Position numbers and translations under genes: made by a program
DNA from: Methylotenera_A aquatica
GTDB lineage: Bacteria; Pseudomonadota; Gammaproteobacteria; Burkholderiales; Methylophilaceae
DNA: 64,000 bases
Reading direction: 5' to 3'
Assembly (NCBI GenBank): GCA_965601485.1
Contig: OZ271846.1
Span: 1,116,001 to 1,180,000, forward strand
Notes under the pieces: model-generated
What the model was told of the DNA's origin: nothing
The model's input: the letters and a program-made list of their open reading frames with translations, nothing else
Database searches by the model: none
Shown: positions 8,951-17,723 of the stretch, in pieces
Layout of the letters: each line of letters starts with the position of its first letter
Numbering within the stretch: position 1 is the stretch's first letter

Positions 8951-9250
8951 TTAACTGAGCTGTGTTAAAACAGCTTCTAATTGATTAATATGCATGACCA
9001 ATTGATGACTTTTTGCACTGCGTTTTGCCAAAAAACCTTTTGCTTTAATTAAAGTACCAATTTGAATATTGAGCTTTGCGATATCACCTAAAGCAACCGC
9101 ATTCACTTCACATTCTACTTTTCTCTTTAATCCCGCTTCTATTTGTTCTGAAGCGTGCTGCAATACAAAACTTAATAAGGGCATGCCTGCTGGTGTGTAG
9201 CGTATCGGCTCTATTGAAAGCACAAACCCGCTAATCACCAGCGTGTTCAA
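8951..9250 (-). CDS. priB: Primosomal replication protein N (PriB)
   Basis: PriB is a single-strand DNA-binding OB-fold protein that helps PriA restart stalled forks. The 99-residue protein shows the OB pattern, LVISGFVLSIEPIRYTPAGMPLLSFVLQH at its N-terminus and the LIKAKGFLAKRSAKSHQLVMHINQLE strand pair near the end. The start appears to be TTG at 9250, only 2 bp after the rpsF stop, implying translational coupling. The location between rpsF and rpsR is the classic position in beta- and gammaproteobacteria and supports the call despite low sequence conservation. Confidence 0.92.
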   Translation of the reverse strand: MNTLVISGFVLSIEPIRYTPAGMPLLSFVLQHASEQIEAGLKRKVECEVNAVALGDIAKLNIQIGTLIKAKGFLAKRSAKSHQLVMHINQLEAVLTQLS

Positions 9251-9252
9251 AC

Positions 9253-9642
9253 TTATACGGCTGCAACCTCGGTTGCAGCTTCTGGTGCAGGCACTGCATC
9301 TCTAACCAACACTGATTTTGACTTTTCTTCTTTCATCATTGGGCTAGGTGCAGTTACCGCTGTTTTAGTGCTCATTGTTAAATGGCGCAAAACGGCATCG
9401 TTGAATTTAAAGCCATGCTCTAATTCTTCTAATACTGTTAAGTTACATTCAATGTTCATTAAAACGTAATGTGCTTTGTGGATTTTTTGAATTGGGTAAG
9501 CCAATTGACGACGACCCCAGTCCTCTAAACGGTGCATAGTACCGCCGTTGCTAGTAACCAACGTGCGATACCGCTCAATCATCGCTGGAACTTGCTCGCT
9601 TTGGTCCGGATGGACGATAAAAACTACTTCATAATGTCGCAT
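9253..9642 (-). CDS. rpsF: 30S ribosomal protein S6
   Basis: S6 of 129 residues begins MRHYEVVFIVHPDQSEQVPAM and contains the conserved RLEDWGRRQLAYPIQKIHKAHYV segment. The frame is open for 65 further codons upstream, but the ATG at 9642 has an AAGGAG ribosome binding site and matches the family start; the upstream part is leader RNA. The C-terminus carries an Ala/Val/Glu-rich tail of about 30 residues, as seen in many S6 proteins. It is the first gene of the operon. Confidence 0.96.
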   Translation of the reverse strand: MRHYEVVFIVHPDQSEQVPAMIERYRTLVTSNGGTMHRLEDWGRRQLAYPIQKIHKAHYVLMNIECNLTVLEELEHGFKFNDAVLRHLTMSTKTAVTAPSPMMKEEKSKSVLVRDAVPAPEAATEVAAV

Positions 9643-9663
9643 GAAATCTCCTTGTGGTTTACA

Positions 9664-9689
9664 GCCACCCGATATGCTGTCGGTGTGGC
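9664..9689 (-). promoter_or_regulatory. Candidate S6:S18-binding leader hairpin
   Basis: The rpsF leader RNA contains the stem GCCAC / GTGGC, one bulged A, then CCGA / TCGG closing a 7-nt loop. A bulged stem with a CCG run paired opposite GGTGG just before rpsF resembles the known S6:S18 autoregulatory RNA motif, in which the S6:S18 complex binds its own leader. The fold is seen directly; identity with that motif is inference from position and the CCG/GGTGG elements. Confidence 0.5.
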
Positions 9690-9708
9690 AAGGGTTGAAA
9701 AGTACGCG

Positions 9709-9737
9709 ATTATAGTCAATAAGACTTTGCAAATCAA
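9709..9737 (-). promoter_or_regulatory. Promoter of the rpsF operon
   Basis: On the minus strand TTGATT (-35, 9737-9732) and TATAAT (-10, 9714-9709) are separated by exactly 17 bp. Transcription would start near 9702, giving a leader of about 60 nt that contains the candidate S6:S18 hairpin. Confidence 0.75.
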
Positions 9738-10016
9738 TCTGATTACATAAAATAAGCAGATAAATCAAAGTATTTGCAACAATAGAGCGAAACAAATGCC
9801 TAAATACCTTATCGCTTAAGGGATTTAATCCTGTCATCTAACGATGTTTTACCGCTTAGCCCTGTTCAACATCAAAAGCCTGTTGGCTTTCTTTATATCA
9901 CGGCTTATGGCTTTAACAAAGCACGGCGGAAAAACCGCCAACAAATGGCGTAATATCTGAAATTATTATAATAAGTTACTTTAATTATTTATTATAATTA
10001 ATTGATTTATATTAAA
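9738..10016. other. Intergenic region between rpsF and uvrB
   Basis: No gene is seen here. A short GGCGG-AAAAA-CCGCC hairpin lies at about 9925-9939 and may end the uvrB transcript on the minus strand, though it has no strong T tract. The stretch from 9960 to 10016 is almost pure A/T. Confidence 0.3.
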
Positions 10017-12050
10017 TTAACTTAAATCTGGCATTCCTGCACCAAACACTTTTATTTTCAATTTTTTCAACTGATCTCTAAAATCAGCTGCTTTTTCAAA
10101 CTCTAGGTTTTTAGCTGCATCGTGCATACATTTTTCCAAACGCTTCATTTCTTTTGCTAATTGCTTTTCGCTTAAACTTTCATAATTGGCTTGATCTTGC
10201 GCTGCTTTACGCTCACGTTGCGCTTCGTCTTTATCGTAAACGCCTTCAATCATGTCTTTGATGCTTTTGCTGATGCCTTTTGGCACAATCCCATTTGACG
10301 CATTAAAAGCAATCTGTACGCCTCGCCTACGTTCAGTTTCATCCATGGCTGCTTTCATGCTGCGCGTGATTTTGTTGGCATAGAAAATCACTTTGCCGTT
10401 TAAGTTTCGCGCCGCACGGCCTGAAGTTTGAATCAAGCTACGCTCACTACGCAAAAAGCCTTCTTTATCCGCATCCAGTACAGCCACCAGTGAAACTTCT
10501 GGAATATCCAAACCTTCGCGCAACAAGTTAATACCGACCAAAACATCAAATTCACCCAAACGCAAATCACGGATGATTTCAACACGCTCAACCGTATCGA
10601 TATCACTGTGCAAATAGCGCACTTTTACACCATGCTCATTTAAATAATCGGTTAAGTCCTCTGCCATGCGCTTGGTTAAGGTGGTTGCCAACACACGCTC
10701 ACCTACTGCCACACGCAACTTGATTTCGCCCAATAAATCATCTACTTGCGTATCAGCCGGTTTCACCACAATTTGCGGGTCAATCAAGCCAGTGGGTCGC
10801 GCAATCATTTCCACTACTTGTTGCTGATGATTTTTTTCGTACTCGGCAGGCGTGGCAGAAACAAATACGCATTGGCGCATGATGCGCTCAAACTCTTCAA
10901 ACTTAAGCGGCCTATTATCCATAGCCGATGGCAAACGCCAGCCGTAATCCACTAAATTGGTTTTACGCGATCTATCGCCCAGAAACATGCCACCCACTTG
11001 CGGCACAGTTACATGGCTTTCATCAATAATCATCAAAGCATCATCTGGCAAGTAATCAATCAGCGTGGGTGGTGGATCGCCTGGGTCACGTCCTGATAAA
11101 TGTCGCGAATAGTTTTCGATGCCTTTACAAAAACCAATTTCGTTTAACATTTCTAAATCAAAACGGGTGCGCTGCTCAATACGTTGCGCTTCTACTAACT
11201 TGCCCTCTTTGATATAAAAAGCCACGCGGTCTACTAGTTCTTTTTTAATTTTCTCCATTGCCTTAACGGTGGTCTCTCGTGGAGTTACGTAATGACTTGA
11301 AGGATATATGGTAAACCTTTGTATTTTATTAAATATTTGTCCGGTTAATGGATCAAATAAAGTAATAGTTTCAATCTCATCATCAAATAAACTAACGCGT
11401 ACAGCTGTTTCATTATTTTCTGCTGGGAAGATGTCAATCACATCGCCGCGCACCCTAAAACAGCCACGGCTAAAATCAAAATCGTTACGGTCATACTGCA
11501 TACCGATTAAACGGTCAATCGCATCACGCTGGCTAAGCTTTTCGCCCTGCTTTAAGTGCAACACCATGCCGTGATAATCACTAGGGTCGCCAATACCGTA
11601 AATCGCTGAAACGGTGGCGACAATAATGCTGTCTTCTCGCTCTAATAATGCTTTGGTGGCAGATAGTCGCATCTGCTCAATATGCTCATTAATACTAGAA
11701 TCTTTTTCGATAAATAAATCGCGCGACGGCACATAGGCTTCAGGCTGATAATAATCGTAATAGCTAACAAAATATTCAACCGAATTATTAGGGAAAAATT
11801 CACGGAACTCACTGTATAACTGCGCGGCAAGTGTTTTATTAGGTGCCATAACAATCGCTGGCTTACCCGTGCGCGCGATCACATTAGCCATAGTAAACGT
11901 TTTTCCAGAGCCGGTAACCCCCAACAATGTTTGAAACTTGAGGCCATCGTTAATACCCTGCGTAAGCTTGTCAATCGCTTGTGGCTGATCACCCGCTGGC
12001 GGAAAAGGTTGATACAACTGATATTTACTATTGGGGAATGAGACGAACAC
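10017..12050 (-). CDS. uvrB: UvrABC system protein B
   Basis: UvrB is the damage-verification helicase of nucleotide excision repair and passes DNA from UvrA to UvrC. The order is Walker A GVTGSGKT (about 44-51), the beta-hairpin region VSYYDYYQPEAY, DESH box, YAD/RDP region (SGRDPGDPPPTL), helicase motifs V and VI (GINLLREGLDIPEV, QTSGRAARN) and the C-terminal UVR domain (MHDAAKNLEFEKAADFRDQLKKL) that contacts UvrC. The length of 677 is normal. The start is a GTG at 12050, followed by SFPNSKYQLYQPFPPAGDQP; no ATG fits better. Confidence 0.97.
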   Translation of the reverse strand: MFVSFPNSKYQLYQPFPPAGDQPQAIDKLTQGINDGLKFQTLLGVTGSGKTFTMANVIARTGKPAIVMAPNKTLAAQLYSEFREFFPNNSVEYFVSYYDYYQPEAYVPSRDLFIEKDSSINEHIEQMRLSATKALLEREDSIIVATVSAIYGIGDPSDYHGMVLHLKQGEKLSQRDAIDRLIGMQYDRNDFDFSRGCFRVRGDVIDIFPAENNETAVRVSLFDDEIETITLFDPLTGQIFNKIQRFTIYPSSHYVTPRETTVKAMEKIKKELVDRVAFYIKEGKLVEAQRIEQRTRFDLEMLNEIGFCKGIENYSRHLSGRDPGDPPPTLIDYLPDDALMIIDESHVTVPQVGGMFLGDRSRKTNLVDYGWRLPSAMDNRPLKFEEFERIMRQCVFVSATPAEYEKNHQQQVVEMIARPTGLIDPQIVVKPADTQVDDLLGEIKLRVAVGERVLATTLTKRMAEDLTDYLNEHGVKVRYLHSDIDTVERVEIIRDLRLGEFDVLVGINLLREGLDIPEVSLVAVLDADKEGFLRSERSLIQTSGRAARNLNGKVIFYANKITRSMKAAMDETERRRGVQIAFNASNGIVPKGISKSIKDMIEGVYDKDEAQRERKAAQDQANYESLSEKQLAKEMKRLEKCMHDAAKNLEFEKAADFRDQLKKLKIKVFGAGMPDLS

Positions 12051-12269
12051 GAGGTTTTGCCTAAGTTTAGTGTGTAAATTTAGTGTGGATTTTAGCAGTT
12101 TTGAATCTAAATGCGTTTTTTTGATTACAAGCCAGTAAGATAAGTTTATTCTGTTAAACGATTTATTCAGTTTTCGAACTAATGTTTAATGTTTGAAGTC
12201 ATTACGTAATATTAAAATCGCTGATGCAAAATGTAGCGATTAAAATAAATCTTAATCTTGGGGATTTTC

Positions 12270-13283
12270 ATGCGTACTTTAGTATTAATAACGGCTCTAC
12301 TTAGCGCCACTTCATCTGCTTTTGCCTTTGAAACAGCCAAAATGATGGAAGCTTTTTACAGCGTGGTGATGATACGCGGCTACAACGCATCTGGCGGTTT
12401 AGCATATGGCTCTGGTGTTGTGGTGGGCGAAAATAAAGTGCTCACAAATTGCCATGTTTTACGCGCCACCAAGCAACCTTGGCTTTCGCGTGGTGAAGAC
12501 ACTTACTCTATTACCTCAGTTAAGGTGGATGCTTGGCATGACTTATGTTTGGTTTCAACGTTTTCAATGCCATTTAAAGCGGTAGCGCTTGGCAAAAGTA
12601 CAGACCTTAAGCGCGGCCAAGAATTAGCTGCAATCGGCCATTCAAATGGTGTACCTGCCCCGCTTACATCAAGCGGCAACGTAAAAGCATTGTTTGATTC
12701 AGACAAAGGCAAAATTATCCGCAGCACCGCAAAATTTATGATGGGCGCCAGCGGCAGTGGTTTATTTGACATGCAAGGCCGCTTGGTAGGTATTAATACA
12801 TTCAAAACAGCCGGATTAGGTGGCAGCATTCATTATGCTTTACCTATTGAATGGCTAGAAAATCTTGAAAAAGAGGCAGAAACAACAGTATTTCCTGTGA
12901 CAGGTAAAGCGCTGTGGGAAGAAGAAGAAGATAAAAAACCATTTTATATGCAAGCAGCAGTTCCAGAGTCACGTCAAGATTGGCCAAAACTAGCAGACGT
13001 TTCGACAAAATGGACGCAGGCAGAACCTAAAAATACTGAAGCATGGTATGCGCTTGGTTTGGCAAATGAAAATTTAGCTCAACCAGACTTGGCGCTTAAA
13101 GCGTTTCAGCAAGCGGCAAACTTAGATAAAGGTAATTTTGAAGCACTGGTGCATATCGGTATTCTTGCTAAAAATAAAGGCGATGCCGCTGAGATGCATC
13201 GCGTTCAAGTGATTTTAAACGATATTGATAAAGACTTAGGTTTAGAATATTCACAAATGATGGGTTGTGCAAATGGATGTTGA
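12270..13283 (+). CDS. Secreted trypsin-like serine protease with TPR repeats
   Basis: The 337-residue protein starts at the ATG at 12270, behind a GGGGAT ribosome binding site. It has a signal peptide (MRTLVLITALLSATSSAFA) and then a chymotrypsin-fold protease domain with the full triad: H62 in LTNCHV, D91 in AWHDLCL and S161 in MGASGSG. From about residue 250 to 320 it has TPR-like helices (NTEAWYALGLANENLAQPDLALKAFQQA). It is likely periplasmic. The TPR part may select substrates or partners. It stands alone with its own terminator. The role is unknown; HtrA-like quality control is possible but there is no PDZ domain. Confidence 0.85.
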   Translation: MRTLVLITALLSATSSAFAFETAKMMEAFYSVVMIRGYNASGGLAYGSGVVVGENKVLTNCHVLRATKQPWLSRGEDTYSITSVKVDAWHDLCLVSTFSMPFKAVALGKSTDLKRGQELAAIGHSNGVPAPLTSSGNVKALFDSDKGKIIRSTAKFMMGASGSGLFDMQGRLVGINTFKTAGLGGSIHYALPIEWLENLEKEAETTVFPVTGKALWEEEEDKKPFYMQAAVPESRQDWPKLADVSTKWTQAEPKNTEAWYALGLANENLAQPDLALKAFQQAANLDKGNFEALVHIGILAKNKGDAAEMHRVQVILNDIDKDLGLEYSQMMGCANGC

Positions 13284-13336
13284 TGGCAGATGCTAATTTG
13301 CACTGGTACTTTCTAATTAACCTACCTTAACTCTAT

Positions 13337-13366
13337 AAGAGACCGCTAGATGCGGTCTCTTTTTTC
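13337..13366 (+). terminator. Terminator after the serine protease gene
   Basis: The hairpin AAGAGACCGC / GCGGTCTCTT is followed by a T tract, directly downstream of the protease stop codon. Confidence 0.9.
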
Positions 13367-13468
13367 TTTTAATTTGCCTTAATACGATGATTCCTTAAAA
13401 CAATTTTTATGCGTAAAATAGCCGGTATTCAATTGATTACAAATAATAAGTATTAAGGAAAGTGCATT

Positions 13469-14695
13469 TTGTCCCATTCGTCTTCACAACTGACTCCAGC
13501 CCAAGTTTTATCCAGTCGCGTTCAAAGCATTAAAGAATCTCCCACTCTAGCTATTACCGCCAAAGCAGGTAAATACAAATCTGAAGGCCGCCCAATTATT
13601 GGTTTAGCGGCTGGCGAACCCGATTTTGATACGCCACAGCACATTAAAGATGCCGCTATTGCGGCGATTAATGCGGGCTATACCAAGTACACGCCTGTCA
13701 GCGGTATTCCAGCGCTTAAACAAGCCATTGTGAATAAATTTAAAAATGAAAATGGCTTTGATTATGCCCTAAACGAAGTGATTGTTGGCGTGGGTGGCAA
13801 ACAAACCATTTTCAATTTATGCTTAGCGGTACTTAATAAAGGTGATGAAGTGATTGTGCCAGCGCCCTACTGGGTGAGCTATGCTGATATCGCCATGGTA
13901 GCAGAAGCGGTGCCAGTCATTATTCAATGCGGTATTGAGCAAGGCTTTAAATTATTACCTGCACAATTAGAAGCGGCAATTACTCCTAAAACTAAATTAG
14001 TAATGTTTAACTCACCTTCAAATCCAACTGGCGCGGTTTACAGCTTAGATGAGCTAAAAGCCTTAGGTGAAGTACTATTAAAACATCAGCATGTATTAGT
14101 TGCTACAGACGATATGTATGAACACGTAAATCTAACGGGCGATAAGTTTTACAACATACTCAACGCCACACCAAAATTAAAAGATCGCTGTATAGTGCTT
14201 AACGGAGTTTCTAAAGCCTACTCTATGACAGGCTGGCGTATTGGTTATGCCGCTGGCCCTGCTTACATTATTAAAGCCATGGAAATTTTACAATCGCAAT
14301 CCACCAGCAACCCTACTTCTATTTCGCAATACGCGGCTGTTGCGGCATTAAGCGGCTCACAAGATTGCATTAAACACATGGTGGCTGCATTTAAAGAGCG
14401 CCACAAATACGTAGTAGACCGCTTTAACGCCATGCCAGGTTTAAGTTGCTTAATGGCAGGTGGCGCTTTTTATGCTTTTCCAGATGCGCGTGCAACCATT
14501 GCTAACTTGCATAAAGCGGGTAGGATTAATGCAGCTACCGATATGGCATTGGCAGAATATTTACTGGAAAGCTTTAATGTAGCCGTAGTGCCTGGCTCTG
14601 CGTTTGGTGCAGAAGGCTACTTCCGCATTTCGTTCGCCACGTCAATGGATAATCTACGTAATGCCTTAGATAGAATTGAAAACGCCCTTAATTAG
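13469..14695 (+). CDS. Class I aminotransferase, aspartate aminotransferase type
   Basis: This PLP-dependent fold-type I aminotransferase of 408 residues resembles the bacterial Igamma aspartate (and prephenate-type) aminotransferases. The PLP lysine is K249 in NGVSKAYSMTGWRIGY; NSPSNPTG (181-188) and the C-terminal YFRISFA segment with the substrate-carboxylate Arg are present. The start is a TTG at 13469 with an AAGGAA ribosome binding site 9 bases upstream; no ATG fits. It is monocistronic with a terminator. Aspartate/2-oxoglutarate is the likeliest substrate pair but is not proven by sequence. Confidence 0.88.
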   Translation: MSHSSSQLTPAQVLSSRVQSIKESPTLAITAKAGKYKSEGRPIIGLAAGEPDFDTPQHIKDAAIAAINAGYTKYTPVSGIPALKQAIVNKFKNENGFDYALNEVIVGVGGKQTIFNLCLAVLNKGDEVIVPAPYWVSYADIAMVAEAVPVIIQCGIEQGFKLLPAQLEAAITPKTKLVMFNSPSNPTGAVYSLDELKALGEVLLKHQHVLVATDDMYEHVNLTGDKFYNILNATPKLKDRCIVLNGVSKAYSMTGWRIGYAAGPAYIIKAMEILQSQSTSNPTSISQYAAVAALSGSQDCIKHMVAAFKERHKYVVDRFNAMPGLSCLMAGGAFYAFPDARATIANLHKAGRINAATDMALAEYLLESFNVAVVPGSAFGAEGYFRISFATSMDNLRNALDRIENALN

Positions 14696-14719
14696 TGCTT
14701 TAGCCAATTAGCCAAAATA

Positions 14720-14749
14720 AAAAAAGGCCTTTTCAAAAGGTCTTTTTTA
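14720..14749. terminator. Bidirectional terminator between convergent genes
   Basis: The hairpin AAAAAGGCCTTTT / AAAAGGTCTTTTTT lies between the convergent aminotransferase and DUF421 genes and can serve both. Confidence 0.85.
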
Positions 14750-14756
14750 TTGACTG

Positions 14757-15227
14757 TCATTTAGTATCGCACCCTTGAACAGTCACAGTTCCGTTGTTTT
14801 CTAATATAGCCAGCTTAATATCTTTAATCTCAAAATAACCCGATTGACGCAAAGTAGAATCTAACTCTTGCCGTGTTAGTTTTGCTTCATTCATTACCTC
14901 TTCATACAATTTGCCATTGTGAATAAGCACCTGTGGTCTGCCCTCAATAATGGCTTCCAACTTTTTACTTTTAAAAGTGATTAAACCCACCAAGTAATTC
15001 ACCGCAACCAATGTAGTGGCTAATATCAAGCCACCAATTAACGAATTATCACCCGCACTCATCGAGTTTTGAACAGCATTTGATAATATAAGCAACAACA
15101 CCAAATCAAATGGCGAAAGTTTGCCAATTTGGCGCTTACCCGTTAAACGCAACAAGACAATCAGAAATACATAAACCACCACACCTCTTGCAACCAATTC
15201 CCACCAAGGCACTGACATATCAAACAT
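14757..15227 (-). CDS. DUF421 (YetF/YcaP-type) membrane protein
   Basis: The 156-residue protein has three transmembrane helices in its first half (about residues 12-30, 40-58 and 62-82). A cytosolic DUF421 domain follows, with the family pattern GRPQVLIHNGKLYEEVMNEA and LRQSGYFEIKDIKLAILENNG. The N-terminal RLTGKRQIGKLSPFDLVLL is the conserved signature of this family. The molecular function is unknown for the family, which has been linked to membrane and stress roles in Bacillus. It is a single gene. Confidence 0.88.
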   Translation of the reverse strand: MFDMSVPWWELVARGVVVYVFLIVLLRLTGKRQIGKLSPFDLVLLLILSNAVQNSMSAGDNSLIGGLILATTLVAVNYLVGLITFKSKKLEAIIEGRPQVLIHNGKLYEEVMNEAKLTRQELDSTLRQSGYFEIKDIKLAILENNGTVTVQGCDTK

Positions 15228-15509
15228 AATTCCCTGCTTTCCTTATTGATCACTAATCACTACCAATTGCGAGCTTGGCAAAATAATTATTTCTTACAGC
15301 AACAAGCATAATCAATTTAACACTTAAAGTTAGTGGCGTTTTATGAAAATAAAATGGCGAAAGCCTAAAAAGTATGAAAAGCAGCGCAATAATGACGAGC
15401 GCTGTAGCAAATAATTATTTTTTCATCATTAAGCGACAAATTATTGATTGTAACGATTGACCAAAAAGCACTAAGCCAGTATTATCACGCCTTCATAAGT
15501 GTAACCGAT

Positions 15510-15585
15510 TCCTCGATAGCTCAGTCGGTAGAGCAACGGACTGTTAATCCGTGTGTCCCTGGTTCGAGCCCAGGTCGAGGAGCCA
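15510..15585 (+). tRNA. tRNA-Asn (GTT)
   Basis: The 76-nt gene folds fully: acceptor TCCTCGA / TCGAGGA, D-arm GCTC-AGTCGGTA-GAGC, anticodon loop CTGTTAA with GTT, T-arm CCTGG-TTCGAGC-CCAGG and an encoded CCA at 15583-15585. The accessory region begins directly downstream, and tRNA-Asn is a common integration target, but no integrase gene is visible. Confidence 0.96.
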
Positions 15586-15842
15586 AATACCTAGAGCCTT
15601 GCAGTGATGCAGGGCTTTTTCATTCACAGCCCATGGGACACTAATGGGGCATTGTAGAAAAAATAACCCACAACAATTGCCCCATAATATAGATATTCAA
15701 TTTGAGCTAAATCCCCAAAGCAGACAATTGTATAAAAATCAGCAAAAGCTGGTATGGCGTGCATATTTTTTAGGCAACCTAAACACCTTTAATTCAAGCT
15801 TTAGCATCTAGTGCTGTTTAGGTTTGATTAATTTAAATACTT
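15586..15842. other. Intergenic region after tRNA-Asn
   Basis: Apart from the tRNA terminator there is an imperfect inverted repeat, ATGGGGCATTGT at about 15642 and ACAATTGCCCCAT at about 15674, with a 15-20 bp loop. No gene or integrase remnant can be recognised. Confidence 0.3.
15594..15621 (+). terminator. Terminator downstream of tRNA-Asn
   Basis: The hairpin AGAGCCTTGCA / TGCAGGGCTTTTT follows the tRNA by 8 bp. Very similar GCCCTGCAG-GATG-GGGCTTTTT hairpins occur at the ends of the interspersed repeats at 33705, 36091 and 46300 and near 16820 and 25553. Confidence 0.85.
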
Positions 15843-16001
15843 TCAACCTTTCCAAGTACCACCGTATCTGTATTCAGGTAACTTTTTTGCAACCAAACAG
15901 CATGCTTCGCACACAAATACCCAAACTTTTCCTTTTTTTAATTGTATTCGGTACATGACAACGAACTCTTTCAAGCAGACATGGCATATTTTGGTTTTCA
16001 A
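15843..16001 (-). CDS. Candidate 52-residue zinc-ribbon protein
   Basis: A short minus-strand frame starts at a TTG at 16001 with AGGTGA 6 bases upstream. It encodes a Cys-rich basic protein with C6-H-V-C9 and C31-E-A-C34-C35 separated by 21 residues, the spacing of a small zinc ribbon; two aromatic strands lie between the knuckles (VVMYRIQ and KVWVFVCEACC). It ends in YRYGGTWKG. The regular CxxC pairs argue for a real product, but the frame is short, the start is non-ATG and no family is recognised. Such proteins often bind nucleic acid. Confidence 0.4.
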   Translation of the reverse strand: MKTKICHVCLKEFVVMYRIQLKKGKVWVFVCEACCLVAKKLPEYRYGGTWKG

Positions 16002-16143
16002 TTTTTCACCTAAGCTTAATTGTTCATTTCATGTTGAGTACAACTAAGAAATATATAAACATTTTTTGTCTATATTTAATGTTGGTAGATACCAATATTA
16101 ATATTGAAACATAAATGATGATGATATTGTTTAAGAACAATCA

Positions 16144-16500
16144 ATGAACGGGCGTATTAAAAAAAAGCAGATAGCTACTCAGGTTAATGCTTTTCATTTA
16201 ACTTTAACAACAGAAGAAACTGGTTGCCCACTATGCATGAGACCGATTCCAAAATCTCAAAGGGATGCACATCACCTCATTCCAAAATCGCGAGGTGGTA
16301 TTGAGACAGTCATTTTGCATAGACTTTGCCACCGGCAAATCCATGCCACATTGACTGAAAGTCAGCTGGCACAGAATTATTCAACTATTGACGCACTGAG
16401 AGCTCACCCAGAAATTGCCAAGTTTATTGAATGGATTAGTAATAAGCCCATTCACATTCAGGCAGCAATAAAAAAGAGCCGAGATAAAGGTTTTTTATAA
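16144..16500 (+). CDS. HNH endonuclease-like protein
   Basis: This 118-residue protein has a compact HNH/treble-clef domain. A first zinc pair CPLCMRPIP (about residues 35-43) is followed by AHHLIPKSRGG (about 50-60, the HH of the HNH motif) and LHRLCHRQIHA (about 67-77). Similar small proteins are often annotated as HNH endonucleases in bacteria and phages. The C-terminal half (EIAKFIEWISN...) is helical and unassigned. It sits in the variable region after tRNA-Asn and is followed by a relic of the pqqA downstream segment. Nuclease activity is inferred only. Confidence 0.7.
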   Translation: MNGRIKKKQIATQVNAFHLTLTTEETGCPLCMRPIPKSQRDAHHLIPKSRGGIETVILHRLCHRQIHATLTESQLAQNYSTIDALRAHPEIAKFIEWISNKPIHIQAAIKKSRDKGFL

Positions 16501-16518
16501 ACGAACTTTGAAAGCTAC

Positions 16519-16806
16519 AATTCGTTTTAAAAGAATATCAAGAACCTATTCAGAAATGAATAGGTTTTTTCGTCTGTACAATATCAGTTCTACTTTGATA
16601 AAACGCTAGAGTTAAATGATGTTGGAAAAACTTCCTTAAAAATCTTGATGAAGCCCTTCGCATTATTGCCAATCAAGAATAGATTGCAATGCCGCTGGAT
16701 GATATTGGTAAACTGCTGCTATGAGCCTAATTACGCATAAGCTTGGCAGTGGTTGGATGGTTAATAGCAAAGGTAGAGGGTATTTAAAACGCCATAAGAA
16801 GTAAGC
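16519..16806 (+). repeat. Decayed copy of the pqqA downstream segment
   Basis: This stretch aligns along its length with 19623-19912. It starts with the same ATTCGTTTT...ATATCAAGAACCTATTC sequence and hairpin terminator that follow pqqA, and then the same decayed reading frame (MLEKLP..LDEA...IIANQE), here broken by several stops. A second in-frame piece, LITHKLGSGWMVNSKG, lies near 16725. No intact gene remains, and the pqqA gene itself is absent from this copy. Confidence 0.65.
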
Positions 16807-16820
16807 CAGATACATAAAGC

Positions 16821-17723
16821 CTTGCAGCGATGTGGGGCTTTTTTATGCCTGTAGGTTTTACAGATTTGTAGCTGATTTGTAGGGGCTATATAGGATTTTA
16901 ATTTCGCAATTGAAAATACAAATTCTTATTTTATAGCCCGAATCGGCTATTGATTTATGGTGAACTAATACATATTCTTGCAACAACATTTAACCTTGAA
17001 TGTTGTGAGACTTTAAAACATTTTTGTATAAAAAATCACACAAATTTATTGACAACTGCTCATATTAGTAATGGGCGAAGGCAATGAAATTTACACTCAT
17101 TTTATGAGAGATTGTTATGAAAAAACAAAACACAATACTTGTCCATCTACTAGCCATAGTATTTACATCATATATTTGCGGTTCTGTGTATGCTGAAGGG
17201 GTTGAAAGAACACACACTTCAGAGCGTACAAAAGAGGTGGTTCGTGCAGATAGAGGTCCAAAAATAGAACGCTCTGAAAAAAATGAGAAAGTTGAACGTG
17301 TTTTAAAAGCCGAACGCCCTGAGAAAACAGTGCGACCAGAGAAAGTAGAAAAAGTAGAACATGTTGAAAAAGCAGAACGTCCTGAAAAAGTTGAGAAATT
17401 AGAACGTGTAGAAAAAGTAGAGCGTCCTGAAAAAGTTGAGAAAGGAGAACAAAACCAAGAGGACTACGGTTTTATGTTGTCTGGAGTTACTCCCCGTTCA
17501 AACGATGGATACCTTTTGTATGCGCCTGATAATCACTACAAATTAATGCAGCTTACTTCATTTACCCCAGCCTCAGTCACAACCGCAGTTCCAGAAGCAG
17601 ACACTTCAGCGATGCTTCTAATAGGTCTTGGTGTGATTGGTTTTGTGGTGCATCGTCGTAAAAACACTCAATCTTAACTAGTCTTAAATTAGTTAGAACT
17701 GAAAGGAGCTTCGGCTCCTTTTT
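16821..17723 (+). repeat. Duplicated segment, copy 1 (PEP-CTERM gene with KVE-rich repeats)
   Basis: This ~0.9-kb segment is nearly identical to 25552-26378, including 200 bp of upstream DNA, the whole gene and the terminator. The copies differ mainly in the number of internal Lys-Val-Glu repeats. The part before the gene (16821-17116) holds a short hairpin terminator near 16820-16845 and presumably the promoter; no other gene is seen there. Confidence 0.85.
17117..17677 (+). CDS. PEP-CTERM protein with charged KVE repeats, copy 1
   Basis: The 186-residue exported protein has a signal peptide (about residues 1-26, ending SVYA) and a highly charged middle (about 30-112) built from imperfect repeats such as KVERPEKVEK and KAERPEKV. 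A short globular stretch follows, and then a PEP-CTERM sorting signal: VPEADTSAMLLIGLGVIGF plus the basic tail VHRRKN. Exosortase would cut near the Pro-Glu motif and deliver the protein to the outer surface. The repeats predict an extended or coiled, polyampholyte region. Copy 2 at 25838 lacks about 21 residues of repeat. Function unknown. Confidence 0.8.
   Translation: MKKQNTILVHLLAIVFTSYICGSVYAEGVERTHTSERTKEVVRADRGPKIERSEKNEKVERVLKAERPEKTVRPEKVEKVEHVEKAERPEKVEKLERVEKVERPEKVEKGEQNQEDYGFMLSGVTPRSNDGYLLYAPDNHYKLMQLTSFTPASVTTAVPEADTSAMLLIGLGVIGFVVHRRKNTQS

Noticed and set aside
17117..17677. KVE-rich repeats considered as a CRISPR-like or noncoding array
   Set aside because: The repeats are short, in frame and coding, without spacers; they are a protein repeat.
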